Positions 46,153 through 54,262 are shown, numbered from the stretch's first letter. The stretch: DNA of 64,000 nucleotides from Polynucleobacter sp. JS-JIR-II-b4 (GCF_018687815.1 NZ_CP061306.1:1488001-1552000), one strand, 5' to 3'. A program made the numbers and translations. Notes: generated by a model not told the origin, from the letters alone.

Positions 46153-46572
46153 TTAGTAAGTATTCCACCCACCAGCACCATTGGGTAGAGTCTGTATAAG
46201 TTTTCCATTGGGTGTGTAGGTGTTGTAACCGCCCGCACCACTCGGCAATGTTTGCGTCACTCCGCCATTGGGTCCATACGTGTTGTAGCCACCCGCACCG
46301 TTGGGTATGGTTTGTGTGAGCTGCCCATTCGGCGAATATGTGTTGTAACCTCCGGCGCCATTAGGTAGTGTCTGTGTCAACTGCCCATTGGGTGAGTAGG
46401 TGTTATATCCGCCAGCAGCATTTGGCAATGTTTGAGTGAGCGCTCCGTTGCGACCATAGGTGTTATAGCCACCCGCACCGTTAGGCAATGTCTGTATAGG
46501 TTGTGCCGCTACAAACTCAATGCAAGATAAAGTAATTGCAAAAACGATCGTCTTTATGTTTGAAATGCTCAT
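46153..46572 (-). CDS. Secreted protein of 20-residue Gly/Asn/Tyr repeats
   Basis: 139 residues. A signal peptide (about 1-23) is followed by nearly six tandem 20-residue repeats of the form QTLPNGAGGYNTYGPNGxLT; the last is cut short. The DNA shows the matching 60-bp periodicity. Such repeats could form a beta-solenoid or a sticky surface protein. It overlaps the preceding 45-residue gene by 4 bp (ATGA). Confidence 0.65.
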   Translation of the reverse strand: MSISNIKTIVFAITLSCIEFVAAQPIQTLPNGAGGYNTYGRNGALTQTLPNAAGGYNTYSPNGQLTQTLPNGAGGYNTYSPNGQLTQTIPNGAGGYNTYGPNGGVTQTLPSGAGGYNTYTPNGKLIQTLPNGAGGWNTY

Positions 46573-46706
46573 AGAGCATCCGGATTTATTAAAGAAAGAT
46601 CCACTTCATGAAATTGGGCCTGCAATTCTTCCGACTCTGAAAACTCATCCAATAGATACCCTATGGAGGGAGTAATTCTTCGCACGGCGTAATTGAGCAT
46701 GCTCAT
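46569..46706 (-). CDS. Coupled 45-residue small protein
   Basis: 45 residues (MSMLNYAVRRITPSIGYLL at the start, LINPDAL at the end). Its ATG overlaps the stop of the membrane gene upstream (TAATG) and its stop overlaps the ATG of the repeat protein (ATGA). This double coupling argues that it is translated. A hydrophobic/acidic pattern is seen but no known domain. Confidence 0.5.
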   Translation of the reverse strand: MSMLNYAVRRITPSIGYLLDEFSESEELQAQFHEVDLSLINPDAL

Positions 46707-46891
46707 TAACGTCTCCGATACTTAGCTCGCACTTTTTCACGCTGCACAAATGACACATGCGCAATTAATGCCTCGCTGAAAAACATAAATAAGCCGATAA
46801 AGAAGGCTTGAACTAGCCCCAAATCCAGCCCGCCCTGCTCTAGGCAATAAGCACTGATAAACATTAAGAATAGACCTAATAACTTAACCAT
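46706..46891 (-). CDS. Small membrane protein
   Basis: 61 residues with two hydrophobic helices (LLGLFLMFISAYCL; VQAFFIGLFMFFSEALIAHV) and a basic C-terminal tail (QREKVRAKYRRR). First gene of a three-gene leftward unit, divergent from the WYL regulator gene. The 114-bp gap between them holds WYL site 5, which could control both directions. Confidence 0.5.
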   Translation of the reverse strand: MVKLLGLFLMFISAYCLEQGGLDLGLVQAFFIGLFMFFSEALIAHVSFVQREKVRAKYRRR

Positions 46892-46934
46892 TTTTCACCC
46901 CTTTTGTTGATATAGGTCAGATTAATGACCCACT

Positions 46935-46951
46935 AGCTCATGAAATGAGCT
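46935..46951. promoter_or_regulatory. Candidate WYL-regulator site 5 (autoregulatory)
   Basis: AGCTCATGAAATGAGCT, flanked on the right by TATAAAG, a plausible -10 box. It lies 54 bp upstream of the WYL regulator start and between divergent genes, as expected for an autorepressor. Confidence 0.6.
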
Positions 46952-47005
46952 ATAAAGTGATTAAAGTTATAAAAACAACAAAAGATATAACCATTAGGGG
47001 CTCTT

Positions 47006-47977
47006 ATGAGTGATATGGAACGGCTGCACCGCATTAAGTACATGATTCAGCAGCGTAAATGCGTGCCAAGGGAAGATTTTTTATCAGAGTTAGAGGTTTC
47101 ACCTGCAACCTTTAAGCGCGATCTTGAGTACCTACGAAGCCGTTTAAAGGCCTCCATTGTTTATGACCGCTTTATGGGTGGATATAAGTTTGAGAATCCA
47201 GACCAAGTAGACAAGATTGAAATGCCAGGGCTTTGGTTCTCTGAAAAAGAGGCTACAGCTTTAGTGCTCATGCAGCACTTACTCTCTTCGCTTGATCAAG
47301 GCGGACTTATTGGCCCGCATATTGAACCCTTAACCGCAATTATTGATGGCATCTTAGGTCAGAGTGAGACATCTGCCAAGGAGCTTCGTAAGCGAATAAA
47401 AGTGCTTGGAATGGGTGCGAGAAAAAATTCAATCGATAACTTCTCTGAAATTGGTGCCGCCCTACTCAAACGAAATCGCTTGGAGATTTCTTATTACGCC
47501 AAGGGGAAGGATGAACTCACGGAGAGGGAGATTTCGCCCCAGCGTCTTATCTTCTATCGTGAGAACTGGTATCTAGATGGATATTGCCACTTACGCGATG
47601 GCTTACGTAGTTTTGCAGTGGATGGGATTCGCAAGGCGACCTTAAGTAATAAGAAGGCACAAGAGATTTCAGAGAAGGAGTGCCAAGAACACTTCTCAGA
47701 AAGCTATGGCATCTTCTCCGGCAAGGCAACCCAAAGAGCCAAGCTACGGTTTACTCCTGAGCACGCAAGATGGGTTGCTGGCGAAAACTGGCATGGCCAG
47801 CAAGTTGGAAGCTTTGATAAAGAGGGTTATTTCAACTTAGAATTTGATTACAACCAAGACCCAGAGTTAGTTATGGATATTTTAAAGCATGGATCTGGAG
47901 TTGAAGTTCTAGAGCCAGCAAGCCTAAAAAATAAGATTAAGCTCGAGATAAAAAATATGTCAAAAAAATATGATTAA
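47006..47977 (+). CDS. WYL-domain transcriptional regulator
   Basis: 323 residues. An N-terminal winged helix (about 1-65, LEVSPATFKRDLEYLRSRLKASIVYDR) is followed by a WYL domain (about 140-230), seen as YYAKGKDELTEREISPQRLIFYRENWYLDGYCHL and so on, and a C-terminal WCX-like extension. WYL regulators such as BrxR and CapW repress phage-defence genes through inverted repeats. This is the only such regulator in the island and the best candidate to bind the 17-bp repeats. Confidence 0.85.
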   Translation: MSDMERLHRIKYMIQQRKCVPREDFLSELEVSPATFKRDLEYLRSRLKASIVYDRFMGGYKFENPDQVDKIEMPGLWFSEKEATALVLMQHLLSSLDQGGLIGPHIEPLTAIIDGILGQSETSAKELRKRIKVLGMGARKNSIDNFSEIGAALLKRNRLEISYYAKGKDELTEREISPQRLIFYRENWYLDGYCHLRDGLRSFAVDGIRKATLSNKKAQEISEKECQEHFSESYGIFSGKATQRAKLRFTPEHARWVAGENWHGQQVGSFDKEGYFNLEFDYNQDPELVMDILKHGSGVEVLEPASLKNKIKLEIKNMSKKYD

Positions 47978-48515
47978 CATCTTCAAAAAATCACTTTCCA
48001 AAGAGCGCAAGGTAGAAATTCTTACTGAGGCATACCTAGAAATGTATCGCTATGGATTGAGTGAGTTTTCTAGTGAGCGAATTAAAAGAAGGTCGCCCCA
48101 TAAACCACGAGGAGGAAGTGGGCTAGACAAAAATGAGCTTTTTTCTTTTAATTTCATCTTTTTTGCTAGAGCCTACCTTGATACATCGAAGGACAAGGAA
48201 CGTGAAAAAATAATGGGTGCCGTTATTGATAGCTTTTTATGGGGACTAAGCTTGCCAAATGGTTTGGATAAAAGAATCATAGCCATTAATTTAAGCATTT
48301 TTTATCAGGAAAGATTTTTTTCTGTTCTTGGCGAATATCAAAGAAATCCATCTATTGATTCACCACTGCTGCATTTAATAACTCAAAGGGTTTTCCGGTC
48401 AAAATACAAAAGCAGTATTCCTGTAAATAAGGTGCAGCTAAATAGGAGCGTCAAAAATACCCTCAGAAGTTGTAAGTGGTGTATTCATTACAACAGTCCA
48501 ATACTTGAATATTAA
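47970..48515 (+). CDS. Hypothetical protein co-transcribed with the WYL regulator
   Basis: 181 residues, helical and basic, with SSERIKRRSPHKPRGG near residue 37 and a C-terminal CKWCIHY. It overlaps the WYL gene by 8 bp. No domain recognised. It could modulate the regulator or respond to the same signal; this is inference from coupling. Confidence 0.55.
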   Translation: MINIFKKSLSKERKVEILTEAYLEMYRYGLSEFSSERIKRRSPHKPRGGSGLDKNELFSFNFIFFARAYLDTSKDKEREKIMGAVIDSFLWGLSLPNGLDKRIIAINLSIFYQERFFSVLGEYQRNPSIDSPLLHLITQRVFRSKYKSSIPVNKVQLNRSVKNTLRSCKWCIHYNSPILEY

Positions 48516-48988
48516 GAGTCGTAAAGAGAAACCTTCTGGCTGCATTCATCACAGTAATACATCCCCTTTCTCTCCCAAGCCTTAAAACCTAACTTCTTTG
48601 TACACCAGTAGCAATAAAGATTTGTTGATGGGATAAATTTCCTTTCTGACAAATTTGGGGGTACAGCTATATTTTCTTCCACACTCACGCCTGAAAGCAC
48701 AACATAAATTGGCTTTGGTCGAAAGTATATTAGCGTCCTCTTCCAAGCTTTAGGAATTAAACGGTGGTGAAAGATTGCATAAACACCCCATGCACCAGCC
48801 ACATACAGCCCCATTAATACCCAATGCTCTGCAATCCAGCCCAATACTGCAACCGCCACTAGATAGGCGATGTAGATTCCGAGTAGAGCTAAGATATATG
48901 GCCATAGGGCAATAAGAATGAGCGCAGAAATAATTGATCCAATAATTCCGCCTGAATTATTGCTGTTGTAATCATCATAGTCAGACAT
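48512..48988 (-). CDS. Membrane protein with C-terminal zinc ribbon
   Basis: 158 residues from ATG 48988 (AAGGAGA 6 bp upstream). After a Ser/Asn/Tyr-rich start, two or three hydrophobic segments (IGSIISALILIALWPYILAL; YIAYLVAVAVLGWI; HWVLMGLYVAGAW) precede a cytoplasmic part ending with CYWCTKKLG and YYCDECSQ, a zinc ribbon. Function unknown. Convergent with 48515, sharing 4 bp. Confidence 0.55.
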   Translation of the reverse strand: MSDYDDYNSNNSGGIIGSIISALILIALWPYILALLGIYIAYLVAVAVLGWIAEHWVLMGLYVAGAWGVYAIFHHRLIPKAWKRTLIYFRPKPIYVVLSGVSVEENIAVPPNLSERKFIPSTNLYCYWCTKKLGFKAWERKGMYYCDECSQKVSLYDS

Positions 48989-49496
48989 GAGTTCTCCTTG
49001 GCGCCTGAGTACTCCAGTCATAAGCCAGATCTATAAAAATATTGGCCTCTTGAGACAAAAATTGAGGTGATGGAAAGATGCCAACCCTTCCTAAATCGAG
49101 TCGATCAGCATCCCAGCATGTTTGGATGGTCTTGTTGGTGGATACCTCGCCACCAGAGTGATGTCGCAGGGCATGACAAAGCTCACTTAATTGCTTTGGG
49201 GTTAGCTGGTAAAAATCGCCATGAATACCATGAGCAAATTCTGCTGCCCGCTCTCCATGCTTAGGGTCCCTACCATCATCAAAACGACAGCTGTCATGCA
49301 AAAACCCAAAGAGCTCAACTACCAATAAATCAGCCTGACGGATTTGGCCAATATTTTTTCCGTGATTGAGTACCCGCGCCCAATGGTTAGCACCATGAAT
49401 ACCATGCCAATCTAGCTTAAATTCAGCTTTAATCAAACCTATTAAGCCTGCTCGATCATAGTCAGACAATTTCACCACCCTTGTCTGCAAAGTCAC
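48981..49496 (-). CDS. HD-domain-like protein
   Basis: 171 residues from GTG 49496; GTG 49475 is an alternative. HGIHGANHWARVLNHG, ELFGFLHDSCRFDDGRD and HGERAAEFAHGIHG supply the His/Asp pattern of HD-superfamily phosphohydrolases. Substrate unknown. It overlaps both neighbours (8 and 35 bp) within the leftward run 52033-48512. Confidence 0.6.
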   Translation of the reverse strand: MTLQTRVVKLSDYDRAGLIGLIKAEFKLDWHGIHGANHWARVLNHGKNIGQIRQADLLVVELFGFLHDSCRFDDGRDPKHGERAAEFAHGIHGDFYQLTPKQLSELCHALRHHSGGEVSTNKTIQTCWDADRLDLGRVGIFPSPQFLSQEANIFIDLAYDWSTQAPRRTHV

Positions 49497-49983
49497 TTAT
49501 TGGCTTTTGATTGGGTTCACCATCTTTTAACTTTTGAACGTTATTTAGACCTACCCCTATTCCACCTTTGCCATTGACTGAATATGCAAAAAAAGTAATT
49601 GATATTCTTCCATAGCATCCGTCATATACATCATTAGGCTCTATCAGTGGATTTAGATCGACATCAACAATCCCCGGCTTTTCAGAAGTAGAAGTATTAA
49701 TGAAGTAAGCATCAGAATAAAGTGGGTCACCCCTCTCCACATCCCCATCCTTTAAGCCATAAGGAATCATCGGCTTATTCGTAAGCTTGCTTTTGTTTAG
49801 CTCTAATACCTGAGTAAATGTGCTATTAATGTTCTCGATGGTTTTGGTATCTGATTTAGGAATAATGAGCGTTACAGAGTACTTCGGAGATTCGCCCTCA
49901 ACCCAAGACATAGGTTTATATAGATGCACATTAGCAAAGCGCACCATACCAGTCACTACTTTTATATTTGTGTTTTTGCTCAT
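49462..49983 (-). CDS. DUF2815 ssDNA-binding protein
   Basis: 173 residues. VTGMVRFANVHLYKPMSW, KYSVTLIIPKSDTKTI and YDGCYGRISITFFAYSVNGKGGIGVGLNNVQKL (in part) match DUF2815, the phage ssDNA-binding family related to gp2.5 and Enc34 SSB. It would serve element replication or recombination. The acidic last residues are typical of SSB tails. It overlaps the DUF3293 gene by 4 bp. Confidence 0.8.
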   Translation of the reverse strand: MSKNTNIKVVTGMVRFANVHLYKPMSWVEGESPKYSVTLIIPKSDTKTIENINSTFTQVLELNKSKLTNKPMIPYGLKDGDVERGDPLYSDAYFINTSTSEKPGIVDVDLNPLIEPNDVYDGCYGRISITFFAYSVNGKGGIGVGLNNVQKLKDGEPNQKPISDFADKGGEIV

Positions 49984-50693
49984 GAATAAAGCTTCTCCAA
50001 GCCAGAGGCTGTTAACTTAAACATCCGATCCATCTCGGTACCTGCGCTAATAGCTGTTCCATCCGGAGTTGAAAGCGGCCAGGGTTGATTTAAATCCCAG
50101 TATTGAGGGAATAACCAGTGCTCCATCTCAGCTTCAGAGATGGTCATAAGCCACTTAACATCTGGATAGGCACCTCGAAGTAGCGCAAGCATATGAGGCT
50201 GCGAAAGACCTAACATCCACTCTTGTAATTCTTGATCTGTGGCCTCTGCTATGGGATGCCTCAACTTCAGACTAACAAATCCCTGCTCATTGGAAATCCA
50301 TAGAAAAGCATTTTGCTCATACTGATCTGCTAAAGCCTGTGCATCTTGCTGGTGAATACCTAAAGCCAACATACTTAACTCATGCGGCCATTGATCATTT
50401 TTATCCCGCCCTATGCCTGGAAATATCTTTGGGCACATTGGCTGGGCATCGGCCCACATCTTTTTTTGTCTAACTTCGTTTTCCTGCTGATCCAGTACTT
50501 GGCTGAAGGGATTAAATGCCGTTAAAAAGGCTGCTGTGGAAACCTCCCACTCCATCATGAGTTTCGCCAATTGAGGTGAAGCCTTGTTTACCTGTAAGGC
50601 AATCTCTCGATCCTCAATCTGAATGACATAGACAGCCTCACGATAAGCTTTGATGAGCTTGGGAGAAATAGTTCTGATGTCTAGTTCGTTCAT
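49980..50693 (-). CDS. DUF3293-domain protein
   Basis: 237 residues. FLTAFNPFSQVLDQQENEVRQ, WPHELSMLALGIHQQDAQALA and QYEQNAFLWI follow the DUF3293 pattern (about 55-155). The C-terminal 80 residues are an extra region with several Trp. It lies directly after the 117-residue gene (adjacent bases) and before the SSB. Function unknown. Confidence 0.65.
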   Translation of the reverse strand: MNELDIRTISPKLIKAYREAVYVIQIEDREIALQVNKASPQLAKLMMEWEVSTAAFLTAFNPFSQVLDQQENEVRQKKMWADAQPMCPKIFPGIGRDKNDQWPHELSMLALGIHQQDAQALADQYEQNAFLWISNEQGFVSLKLRHPIAEATDQELQEWMLGLSQPHMLALLRGAYPDVKWLMTISEAEMEHWLFPQYWDLNQPWPLSTPDGTAISAGTEMDRMFKLTASGLEKLYS

Positions 50694-51047
50694 TTATTTC
50701 CCCAATTCACAAACATTAATCGGCGCTGCGGCTTGCTCTGGCCAACTCAAGCCCAATCCTAAGTTTCGAGCCTTTTGGACTCGAAAATGTAGCTTTAATG
50801 CGGACGAAAAATAGTACAAACGGGGATTACTAATAGCGCGCTCATACTCATGCTTTAGGGCCCGCACCGTTACTCCGTTTACCTGATAAAAATATTGCCC
50901 CTCATGTTCTATGGCTTGTGCAATATAGTTATTTTCATCCTGATATAGAGACACAGGAACTAGCTGGTTACGCAGTGCAACTAGCCCTCGCTTGATAGTT
51001 GAATTATTAAATTGGTGTAACCCAATTTTGATAGTTGTAATTTTCAT
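50694..51047 (-). CDS. Hypothetical protein
   Basis: 117 residues, basic, no recognised domain. Its leader (51054-51112) is nearly the same as that of the gene at 51611-52033. AGGAG precedes the ATG. It is probably part of the replication/recombination group with the DUF3293 and SSB genes. Confidence 0.5.
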   Translation of the reverse strand: MKITTIKIGLHQFNNSTIKRGLVALRNQLVPVSLYQDENNYIAQAIEHEGQYFYQVNGVTVRALKHEYERAISNPRLYYFSSALKLHFRVQKARNLGLGLSWPEQAAAPINVCELGK

Positions 51048-51053
51048 TGCTCT

Positions 51054-51112
51054 CTCCTATTTAGCTAATTTGACAAATGTCTGGGCTTAGCAATTCGGTT
51101 TAAATCCGCCCT
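51054..51112 (-). repeat. Duplicated 59-bp leader, copy 1
   Basis: About 80 percent identical to 52040-52097. It includes the ribosome site AGGAG, the shared core ACCGAATTGCTA (minus strand) and a palindrome GACAAATGTC. A shared regulator or RNA structure is likely. Confidence 0.6.
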
Positions 51113-51142
51113 TTACTTATGCTTCTTTACCACTAGGTTCGC

Positions 51143-51505
51143 TTAGTGGATAACTGCCTCCACTACTTCAGGCTTTCCCTCTGGATTCTTTTTTTGGTTC
51201 GTCACCAAAAACTCCTTTGTTTCTAGTGCAACGATTAAATATGCATCTGTTGCAGCCCTAAAAGCCTCATGACCATCTTCTTTGCTAAAGATATAGGTAA
51301 GGCTATAGATCAAGTTGTCACCATCCTCACCATCAACGGTGATCGTATTGACTTCATCGTTATCAACAACGCGCAGCCCTCTTGTAAATTCTGGTTTTTC
51401 TCCATCGACCCAGCTCATATCGAGGCGATCAATATCAAACCTCAGGCTACGAAACAGATTATTTACAGTAAAACGGGCACCGCCTAAATATGTGTAGTCA
51501 CGCAT
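51143..51505 (-). CDS. Hypothetical protein
   Basis: 120 residues, acidic, no recognised domain (RDYTYLGGARFTVNNLFRSL at the start). GGAGA lies before ATG 51505. It lies between a terminator-type hairpin upstream and the duplicated leader downstream, so it may be transcribed separately. Confidence 0.45.
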   Translation of the reverse strand: MRDYTYLGGARFTVNNLFRSLRFDIDRLDMSWVDGEKPEFTRGLRVVDNDEVNTITVDGEDGDNLIYSLTYIFSKEDGHEAFRAATDAYLIVALETKEFLVTNQKKNPEGKPEVVEAVIH

Positions 51506-51544
51506 GATTTCTCCTTTGTGGATGGTATGAAGTAAGTTTAAAAA

Positions 51545-51573
51545 CCTACAGGCTCATAGATTGAGCCTGTAGG
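51545..51573. terminator. Bidirectional terminator-like hairpin containing the 17-bp motif
   Basis: Perfect 12-bp arms CCTACAGGCTCA / TGAGCCTGTAGG with a 5-nt loop. A T-run follows on the minus strand and another on the + strand. Its centre, 51551-51567, reads GGCTCATAGATTGAGCC, a match to the WYL-site consensus. Terminator is the simpler reading. Confidence 0.65.
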
Positions 51574-51610
51574 TCATTTTTTGATCTATTGGGCCGTAAA
51601 TTGCAATTAA

Positions 51611-52033
51611 TCACTGCGGATTGCTACGCGCATTGATTTCTAGCAGGCTCGGAATTTTGATCCACCACCCCGCCTGATAGTGCCGACCTTTAGTCCGGCA
51701 CTTAAAGCTAAACCACCTGCTACCAGTAGTTTTAACTGAGCTCTGATAAAGCCATTCATCAGTAATACAGATATGTCCTGACGGGAAAAAATCATGGTCT
51801 ACGTAATGAAAGAGGAGCAGATTAAGCAAATACTCGCGCTGTAAAAATGAATAGGCATGAGTACCGTTTGGTCCATAACGTTGTGGACTGCACCGATCCA
51901 CAATTTTCTTAGCCTGCTCAATTACTGCTTCATCTAGAATATCGGCATCAATGTAGGCGAGAAAGTTTTTATTACCTCCAATCAGCCCCCAAGTAGTCTG
52001 AATCCGCTTTGGATCTTTTGTGAAAAAAGTCAT
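51611..52033 (-). CDS. Hypothetical protein
   Basis: 140 residues, no recognised domain. Trp- and Tyr-rich C-terminus (GSRWFSFKCRTKGRHYQAGWW). It starts at ATG 52033 just after the second copy of the duplicated leader, with AGGAG before it. The hairpin at 51545-51573 ends its transcript. Confidence 0.5.
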   Translation of the reverse strand: MTFFTKDPKRIQTTWGLIGGNKNFLAYIDADILDEAVIEQAKKIVDRCSPQRYGPNGTHAYSFLQREYLLNLLLFHYVDHDFFPSGHICITDEWLYQSSVKTTGSRWFSFKCRTKGRHYQAGWWIKIPSLLEINARSNPQ

Positions 52034-52039
52034 GTCATT

Positions 52040-52097
52040 CTCCTATTTAGCTAGTTTGACGAGATGTCGGGCCTAGCAATTCGGTATAAAGCGCCCT
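52040..52097 (-). repeat. Duplicated 59-bp leader, copy 2
   Basis: See copy 1 at 51054-51112. The palindromic core is degenerate here (GACGAGATGTC), while the AATTGCTA and AGGAG parts are kept. Confidence 0.6.
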
Positions 52098-52105
52098 AAA
52101 ACAAA

Positions 52106-52127
52106 AAACCCACCAATTGGTGGGTTT
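52106..52127 (-). terminator. Terminator of the DUF2779 operon / 3' end of the structured RNA
   Basis: AAACCCACC / GGTGGGTTT with loop AATT, and a run of T on the minus strand. Confidence 0.8.
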
Positions 52128-52202
52128 GTCGCTTTTGATTACCCACTTCGGGTCTCATCTTTTTAGCACCTTACTGCGTTAGCAGGTTGCTGTGGCGACA
52201 AA
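52106..52202 (-). ncRNA. Candidate structured RNA
   Basis: TTTGTCGC (52125-52132) pairs with GCGACAAA (52195-52202). Between them lie a hairpin ACCC/GGGT (52141-52153) and a hairpin AGCACCT / AGGTTGCT with one bulge (52165-52191), the latter enclosing CTGC/GCAG. This is a closed three-way junction, followed on the minus strand by the terminator. It may be the 3' end of the DUF2779 mRNA or a separate small RNA. I do not recognise the family. Confidence 0.45.
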
Positions 52203-52250
52203 GCCATCTCTTGATGTAGATTGAATTATGCAGACTTTTAATTCATTGTG

Positions 52251-53708
52251 TCAAGTTGAATAATCGCTCCAAGCGCTCACAATTTTGACCATCGCAATCG
52301 TATCTTGTTCGCAATACTTGAGCATTGCACGCCTTACTACTTCTTTTCGCTCTGGAGTGGTTTGGCTATGGATAGCTTCTTTATATGCCTCTTGTGCCAT
52401 TGCCCCATCACTAACCTCTAGATTTGCATAATCCAATTCAGGTGCGATTGTGGGCAGGACATCTTTGATTGACCAAGAGCCCTTCATATCAGGATGGTAG
52501 TAATAATTACGCGCTAGTGGCAGCAAATCAAAGAAGCGCTCAGGAATAGCCAATAGACCTGAAGCGAGGTGCGGAAAAGCTGTAGCCAACTCTTTAATGC
52601 GCGCACCCTCAAATCCAGCGTTGTAAACAATTACAGGTCCATCTTTAGAGACAGCCTCTATCAATGTTTTTGCAAACATTTCCCGGGGGTCATTTCCTGA
52701 AAGATCTAAAAATTCTTTATGGGCCATTGATCCATCAGTCTGCTCGATATGGCATGACCACTGAAATGGGAGTTGCATATAGGGGCGCGTGCCTGCCCAA
52801 ATCGGTACTGCAAAACCAATGGTCTCAAAATCAAGGTAATAGCGTGGGTAGGGCAAGGCCTGTATTTGTGAAATTGCCTCTTGCTCCAAGATAGCATTCC
52901 CACTCAGGGTTGCCGTATGAACCTTAAGATGTTTTGGATTGCTTAAACGATCCGCAGGTACTTCGCGCAAATCTTTGTATCCATCACCCCTTAATTCCGA
53001 AGCAATTGCTTTGCCATAGGGCAAGATTTCCACTGGATACTCCACGCCCTCTTCAGGCGGAGAGCAATAGGCAATAAAGTCACAGGTAAATGGATCTGTA
53101 CATTGTTCACCTGGCGCAATCGCAGGCTCAACTGTTAAAGCTAAGGTTTTTTCTGCATCATCAACCCAAGATTGCACTTGAGACATATTCGGCTTTACCT
53201 GGTTTGATAAATCGGTCTCAGTAAATAAACCTTCGTAATTTCCATCGCCTTGATAGACAAATTTATTATTGATATAAGCTAAGGCCATACTGGTTGGCGA
53301 ACAACCCGCCTTCTCCATGACCCAACTTTGAACTGTTACATCATCAACATGGTAGCTTTTCACGCCAGTAGAAGATTTAACCTCCACCAAACGATATCCA
53401 TCATTTTCAGGGAAGAGTAAATCTGCGCGAATCATGACATTCTCTTCAAAGAAGGCGCCTTCGAAGATTGTTTGGGGTTTCGTTACAGCCTCTTTAGTTT
53501 GGGCGATAGCCTCTGCTCGATTAAGAGTCTCTATAAAAACTCCGCCTGGATAATTCTGGCGAGCGATATCTCCAACTTTGTTGCCCTCATCAAATCTAAC
53601 CTGGGTTGCTGCGCTAATTTGGAGGAGCTCAGGCCGATTTATTTGCAGCCATAGGCGTTTAGGGCACTGGCGGTGGGCAATGATCTTAGACTTGCTCAGA
53701 CTTGCCAT
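52251..53708 (-). CDS. DUF2779 protein: Fe-S PD-(D/E)XK nuclease plus DnaQ-like exonuclease
   Basis: 485 residues in two parts. The N-terminal half has Cys15 and a cluster CTDPFTCDFIAYC near residue 202, as in Cas4/AddB iron-sulfur nucleases, with MIRADLLF and LVEVKSSTG as the D...E-x-K site. The C-terminal half is an RNase H-fold domain beginning YYLDFETIGFAVP, with VIVYNAGFEGARI and a late CEQDTIAMVKI. It probably processes DNA ends or foreign DNA. Confidence 0.82.
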   Translation of the reverse strand: MASLSKSKIIAHRQCPKRLWLQINRPELLQISAATQVRFDEGNKVGDIARQNYPGGVFIETLNRAEAIAQTKEAVTKPQTIFEGAFFEENVMIRADLLFPENDGYRLVEVKSSTGVKSYHVDDVTVQSWVMEKAGCSPTSMALAYINNKFVYQGDGNYEGLFTETDLSNQVKPNMSQVQSWVDDAEKTLALTVEPAIAPGEQCTDPFTCDFIAYCSPPEEGVEYPVEILPYGKAIASELRGDGYKDLREVPADRLSNPKHLKVHTATLSGNAILEQEAISQIQALPYPRYYLDFETIGFAVPIWAGTRPYMQLPFQWSCHIEQTDGSMAHKEFLDLSGNDPREMFAKTLIEAVSKDGPVIVYNAGFEGARIKELATAFPHLASGLLAIPERFFDLLPLARNYYYHPDMKGSWSIKDVLPTIAPELDYANLEVSDGAMAQEAYKEAIHSQTTPERKEVVRRAMLKYCEQDTIAMVKIVSAWSDYST

Positions 53709-53713
53709 AAGAT

Positions 53714-54262
53714 TTACTTACCTAGCTCAGGTTGATACTCGGCCCTGCCTTTTTCAAGTAAAGAATCAAATACCTTCTCTAACTTAGAGTTCGATCCCCT
53801 AATGCCAGCCACTACCGATGCCGCCCATTCAAAGTATTCCTGCTTTCTTTTGGTGTCCCAACCACTTGGGGCTGAAGCCAAGATATCCCGAAGATTGCAA
53901 ATCTTATCGGCAAGTTTGACTAACTTAGCCTCATGAGATGAATGAGGGGCGTGTGCAATTTGCTGCAGCTTCCGCTCTGCCTTAGGTAGCGTCTTGTCGT
54001 CTGTCACTTCCAAAACGATTGAGGCTACGTTCTTTCCGAATGCTTTAGTTAACTCTTCAGCTGTAGTTTGGGTATCTTCAATCGTGTCATGCAATAAGGC
54101 AGCGGATAGGACATCCCAATTTAGAACACCGCCCTCGTTTACAAGAACATCAACTAATGCGATTGGGTGATTGATATATGGAGATGCTTCAACGTCCTTG
54201 CGGCGCTGGTCTCGATGCTTAGTTGCAGAAAATGCAAGGGCAGTGACAAATTGATTAATCAT
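53714..54262 (-). CDS. MESH1-like HD hydrolase (small alarmone hydrolase)
   Basis: 182 residues. FSATKHRDQRRKD, YINHPIALVDVL, LLHDTIEDTQTT and KLVKLADKICNLRDI are the conserved blocks of the SpoT/MESH1 hydrolase domain, with the HD and ED catalytic pairs. It has no synthetase or regulatory domains, so it is expected to remove ppGpp-type alarmones. It lies 5 bp upstream of the DUF2779 gene and downstream of WYL site 7. Confidence 0.85.
   Translation of the reverse strand: MINQFVTALAFSATKHRDQRRKDVEASPYINHPIALVDVLVNEGGVLNWDVLSAALLHDTIEDTQTTAEELTKAFGKNVASIVLEVTDDKTLPKAERKLQQIAHAPHSSHEAKLVKLADKICNLRDILASAPSGWDTKRKQEYFEWAASVVAGIRGSNSKLEKVFDSLLEKGRAEYQPELGK

Noticed and set aside
46153..46572. Regular 60-bp repeats that could be taken for a CRISPR-like array
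   Set aside because: They stay in frame across one secreted protein and encode a 20-residue repeat; there are no spacers.
51551..51567. Sixth copy of the 17-bp WYL-type site
   Set aside because: It is the centre of a 12-bp perfect terminator hairpin with T-runs; the match to the motif may be a by-product of that symmetry, so I did not count it as a firm operator.
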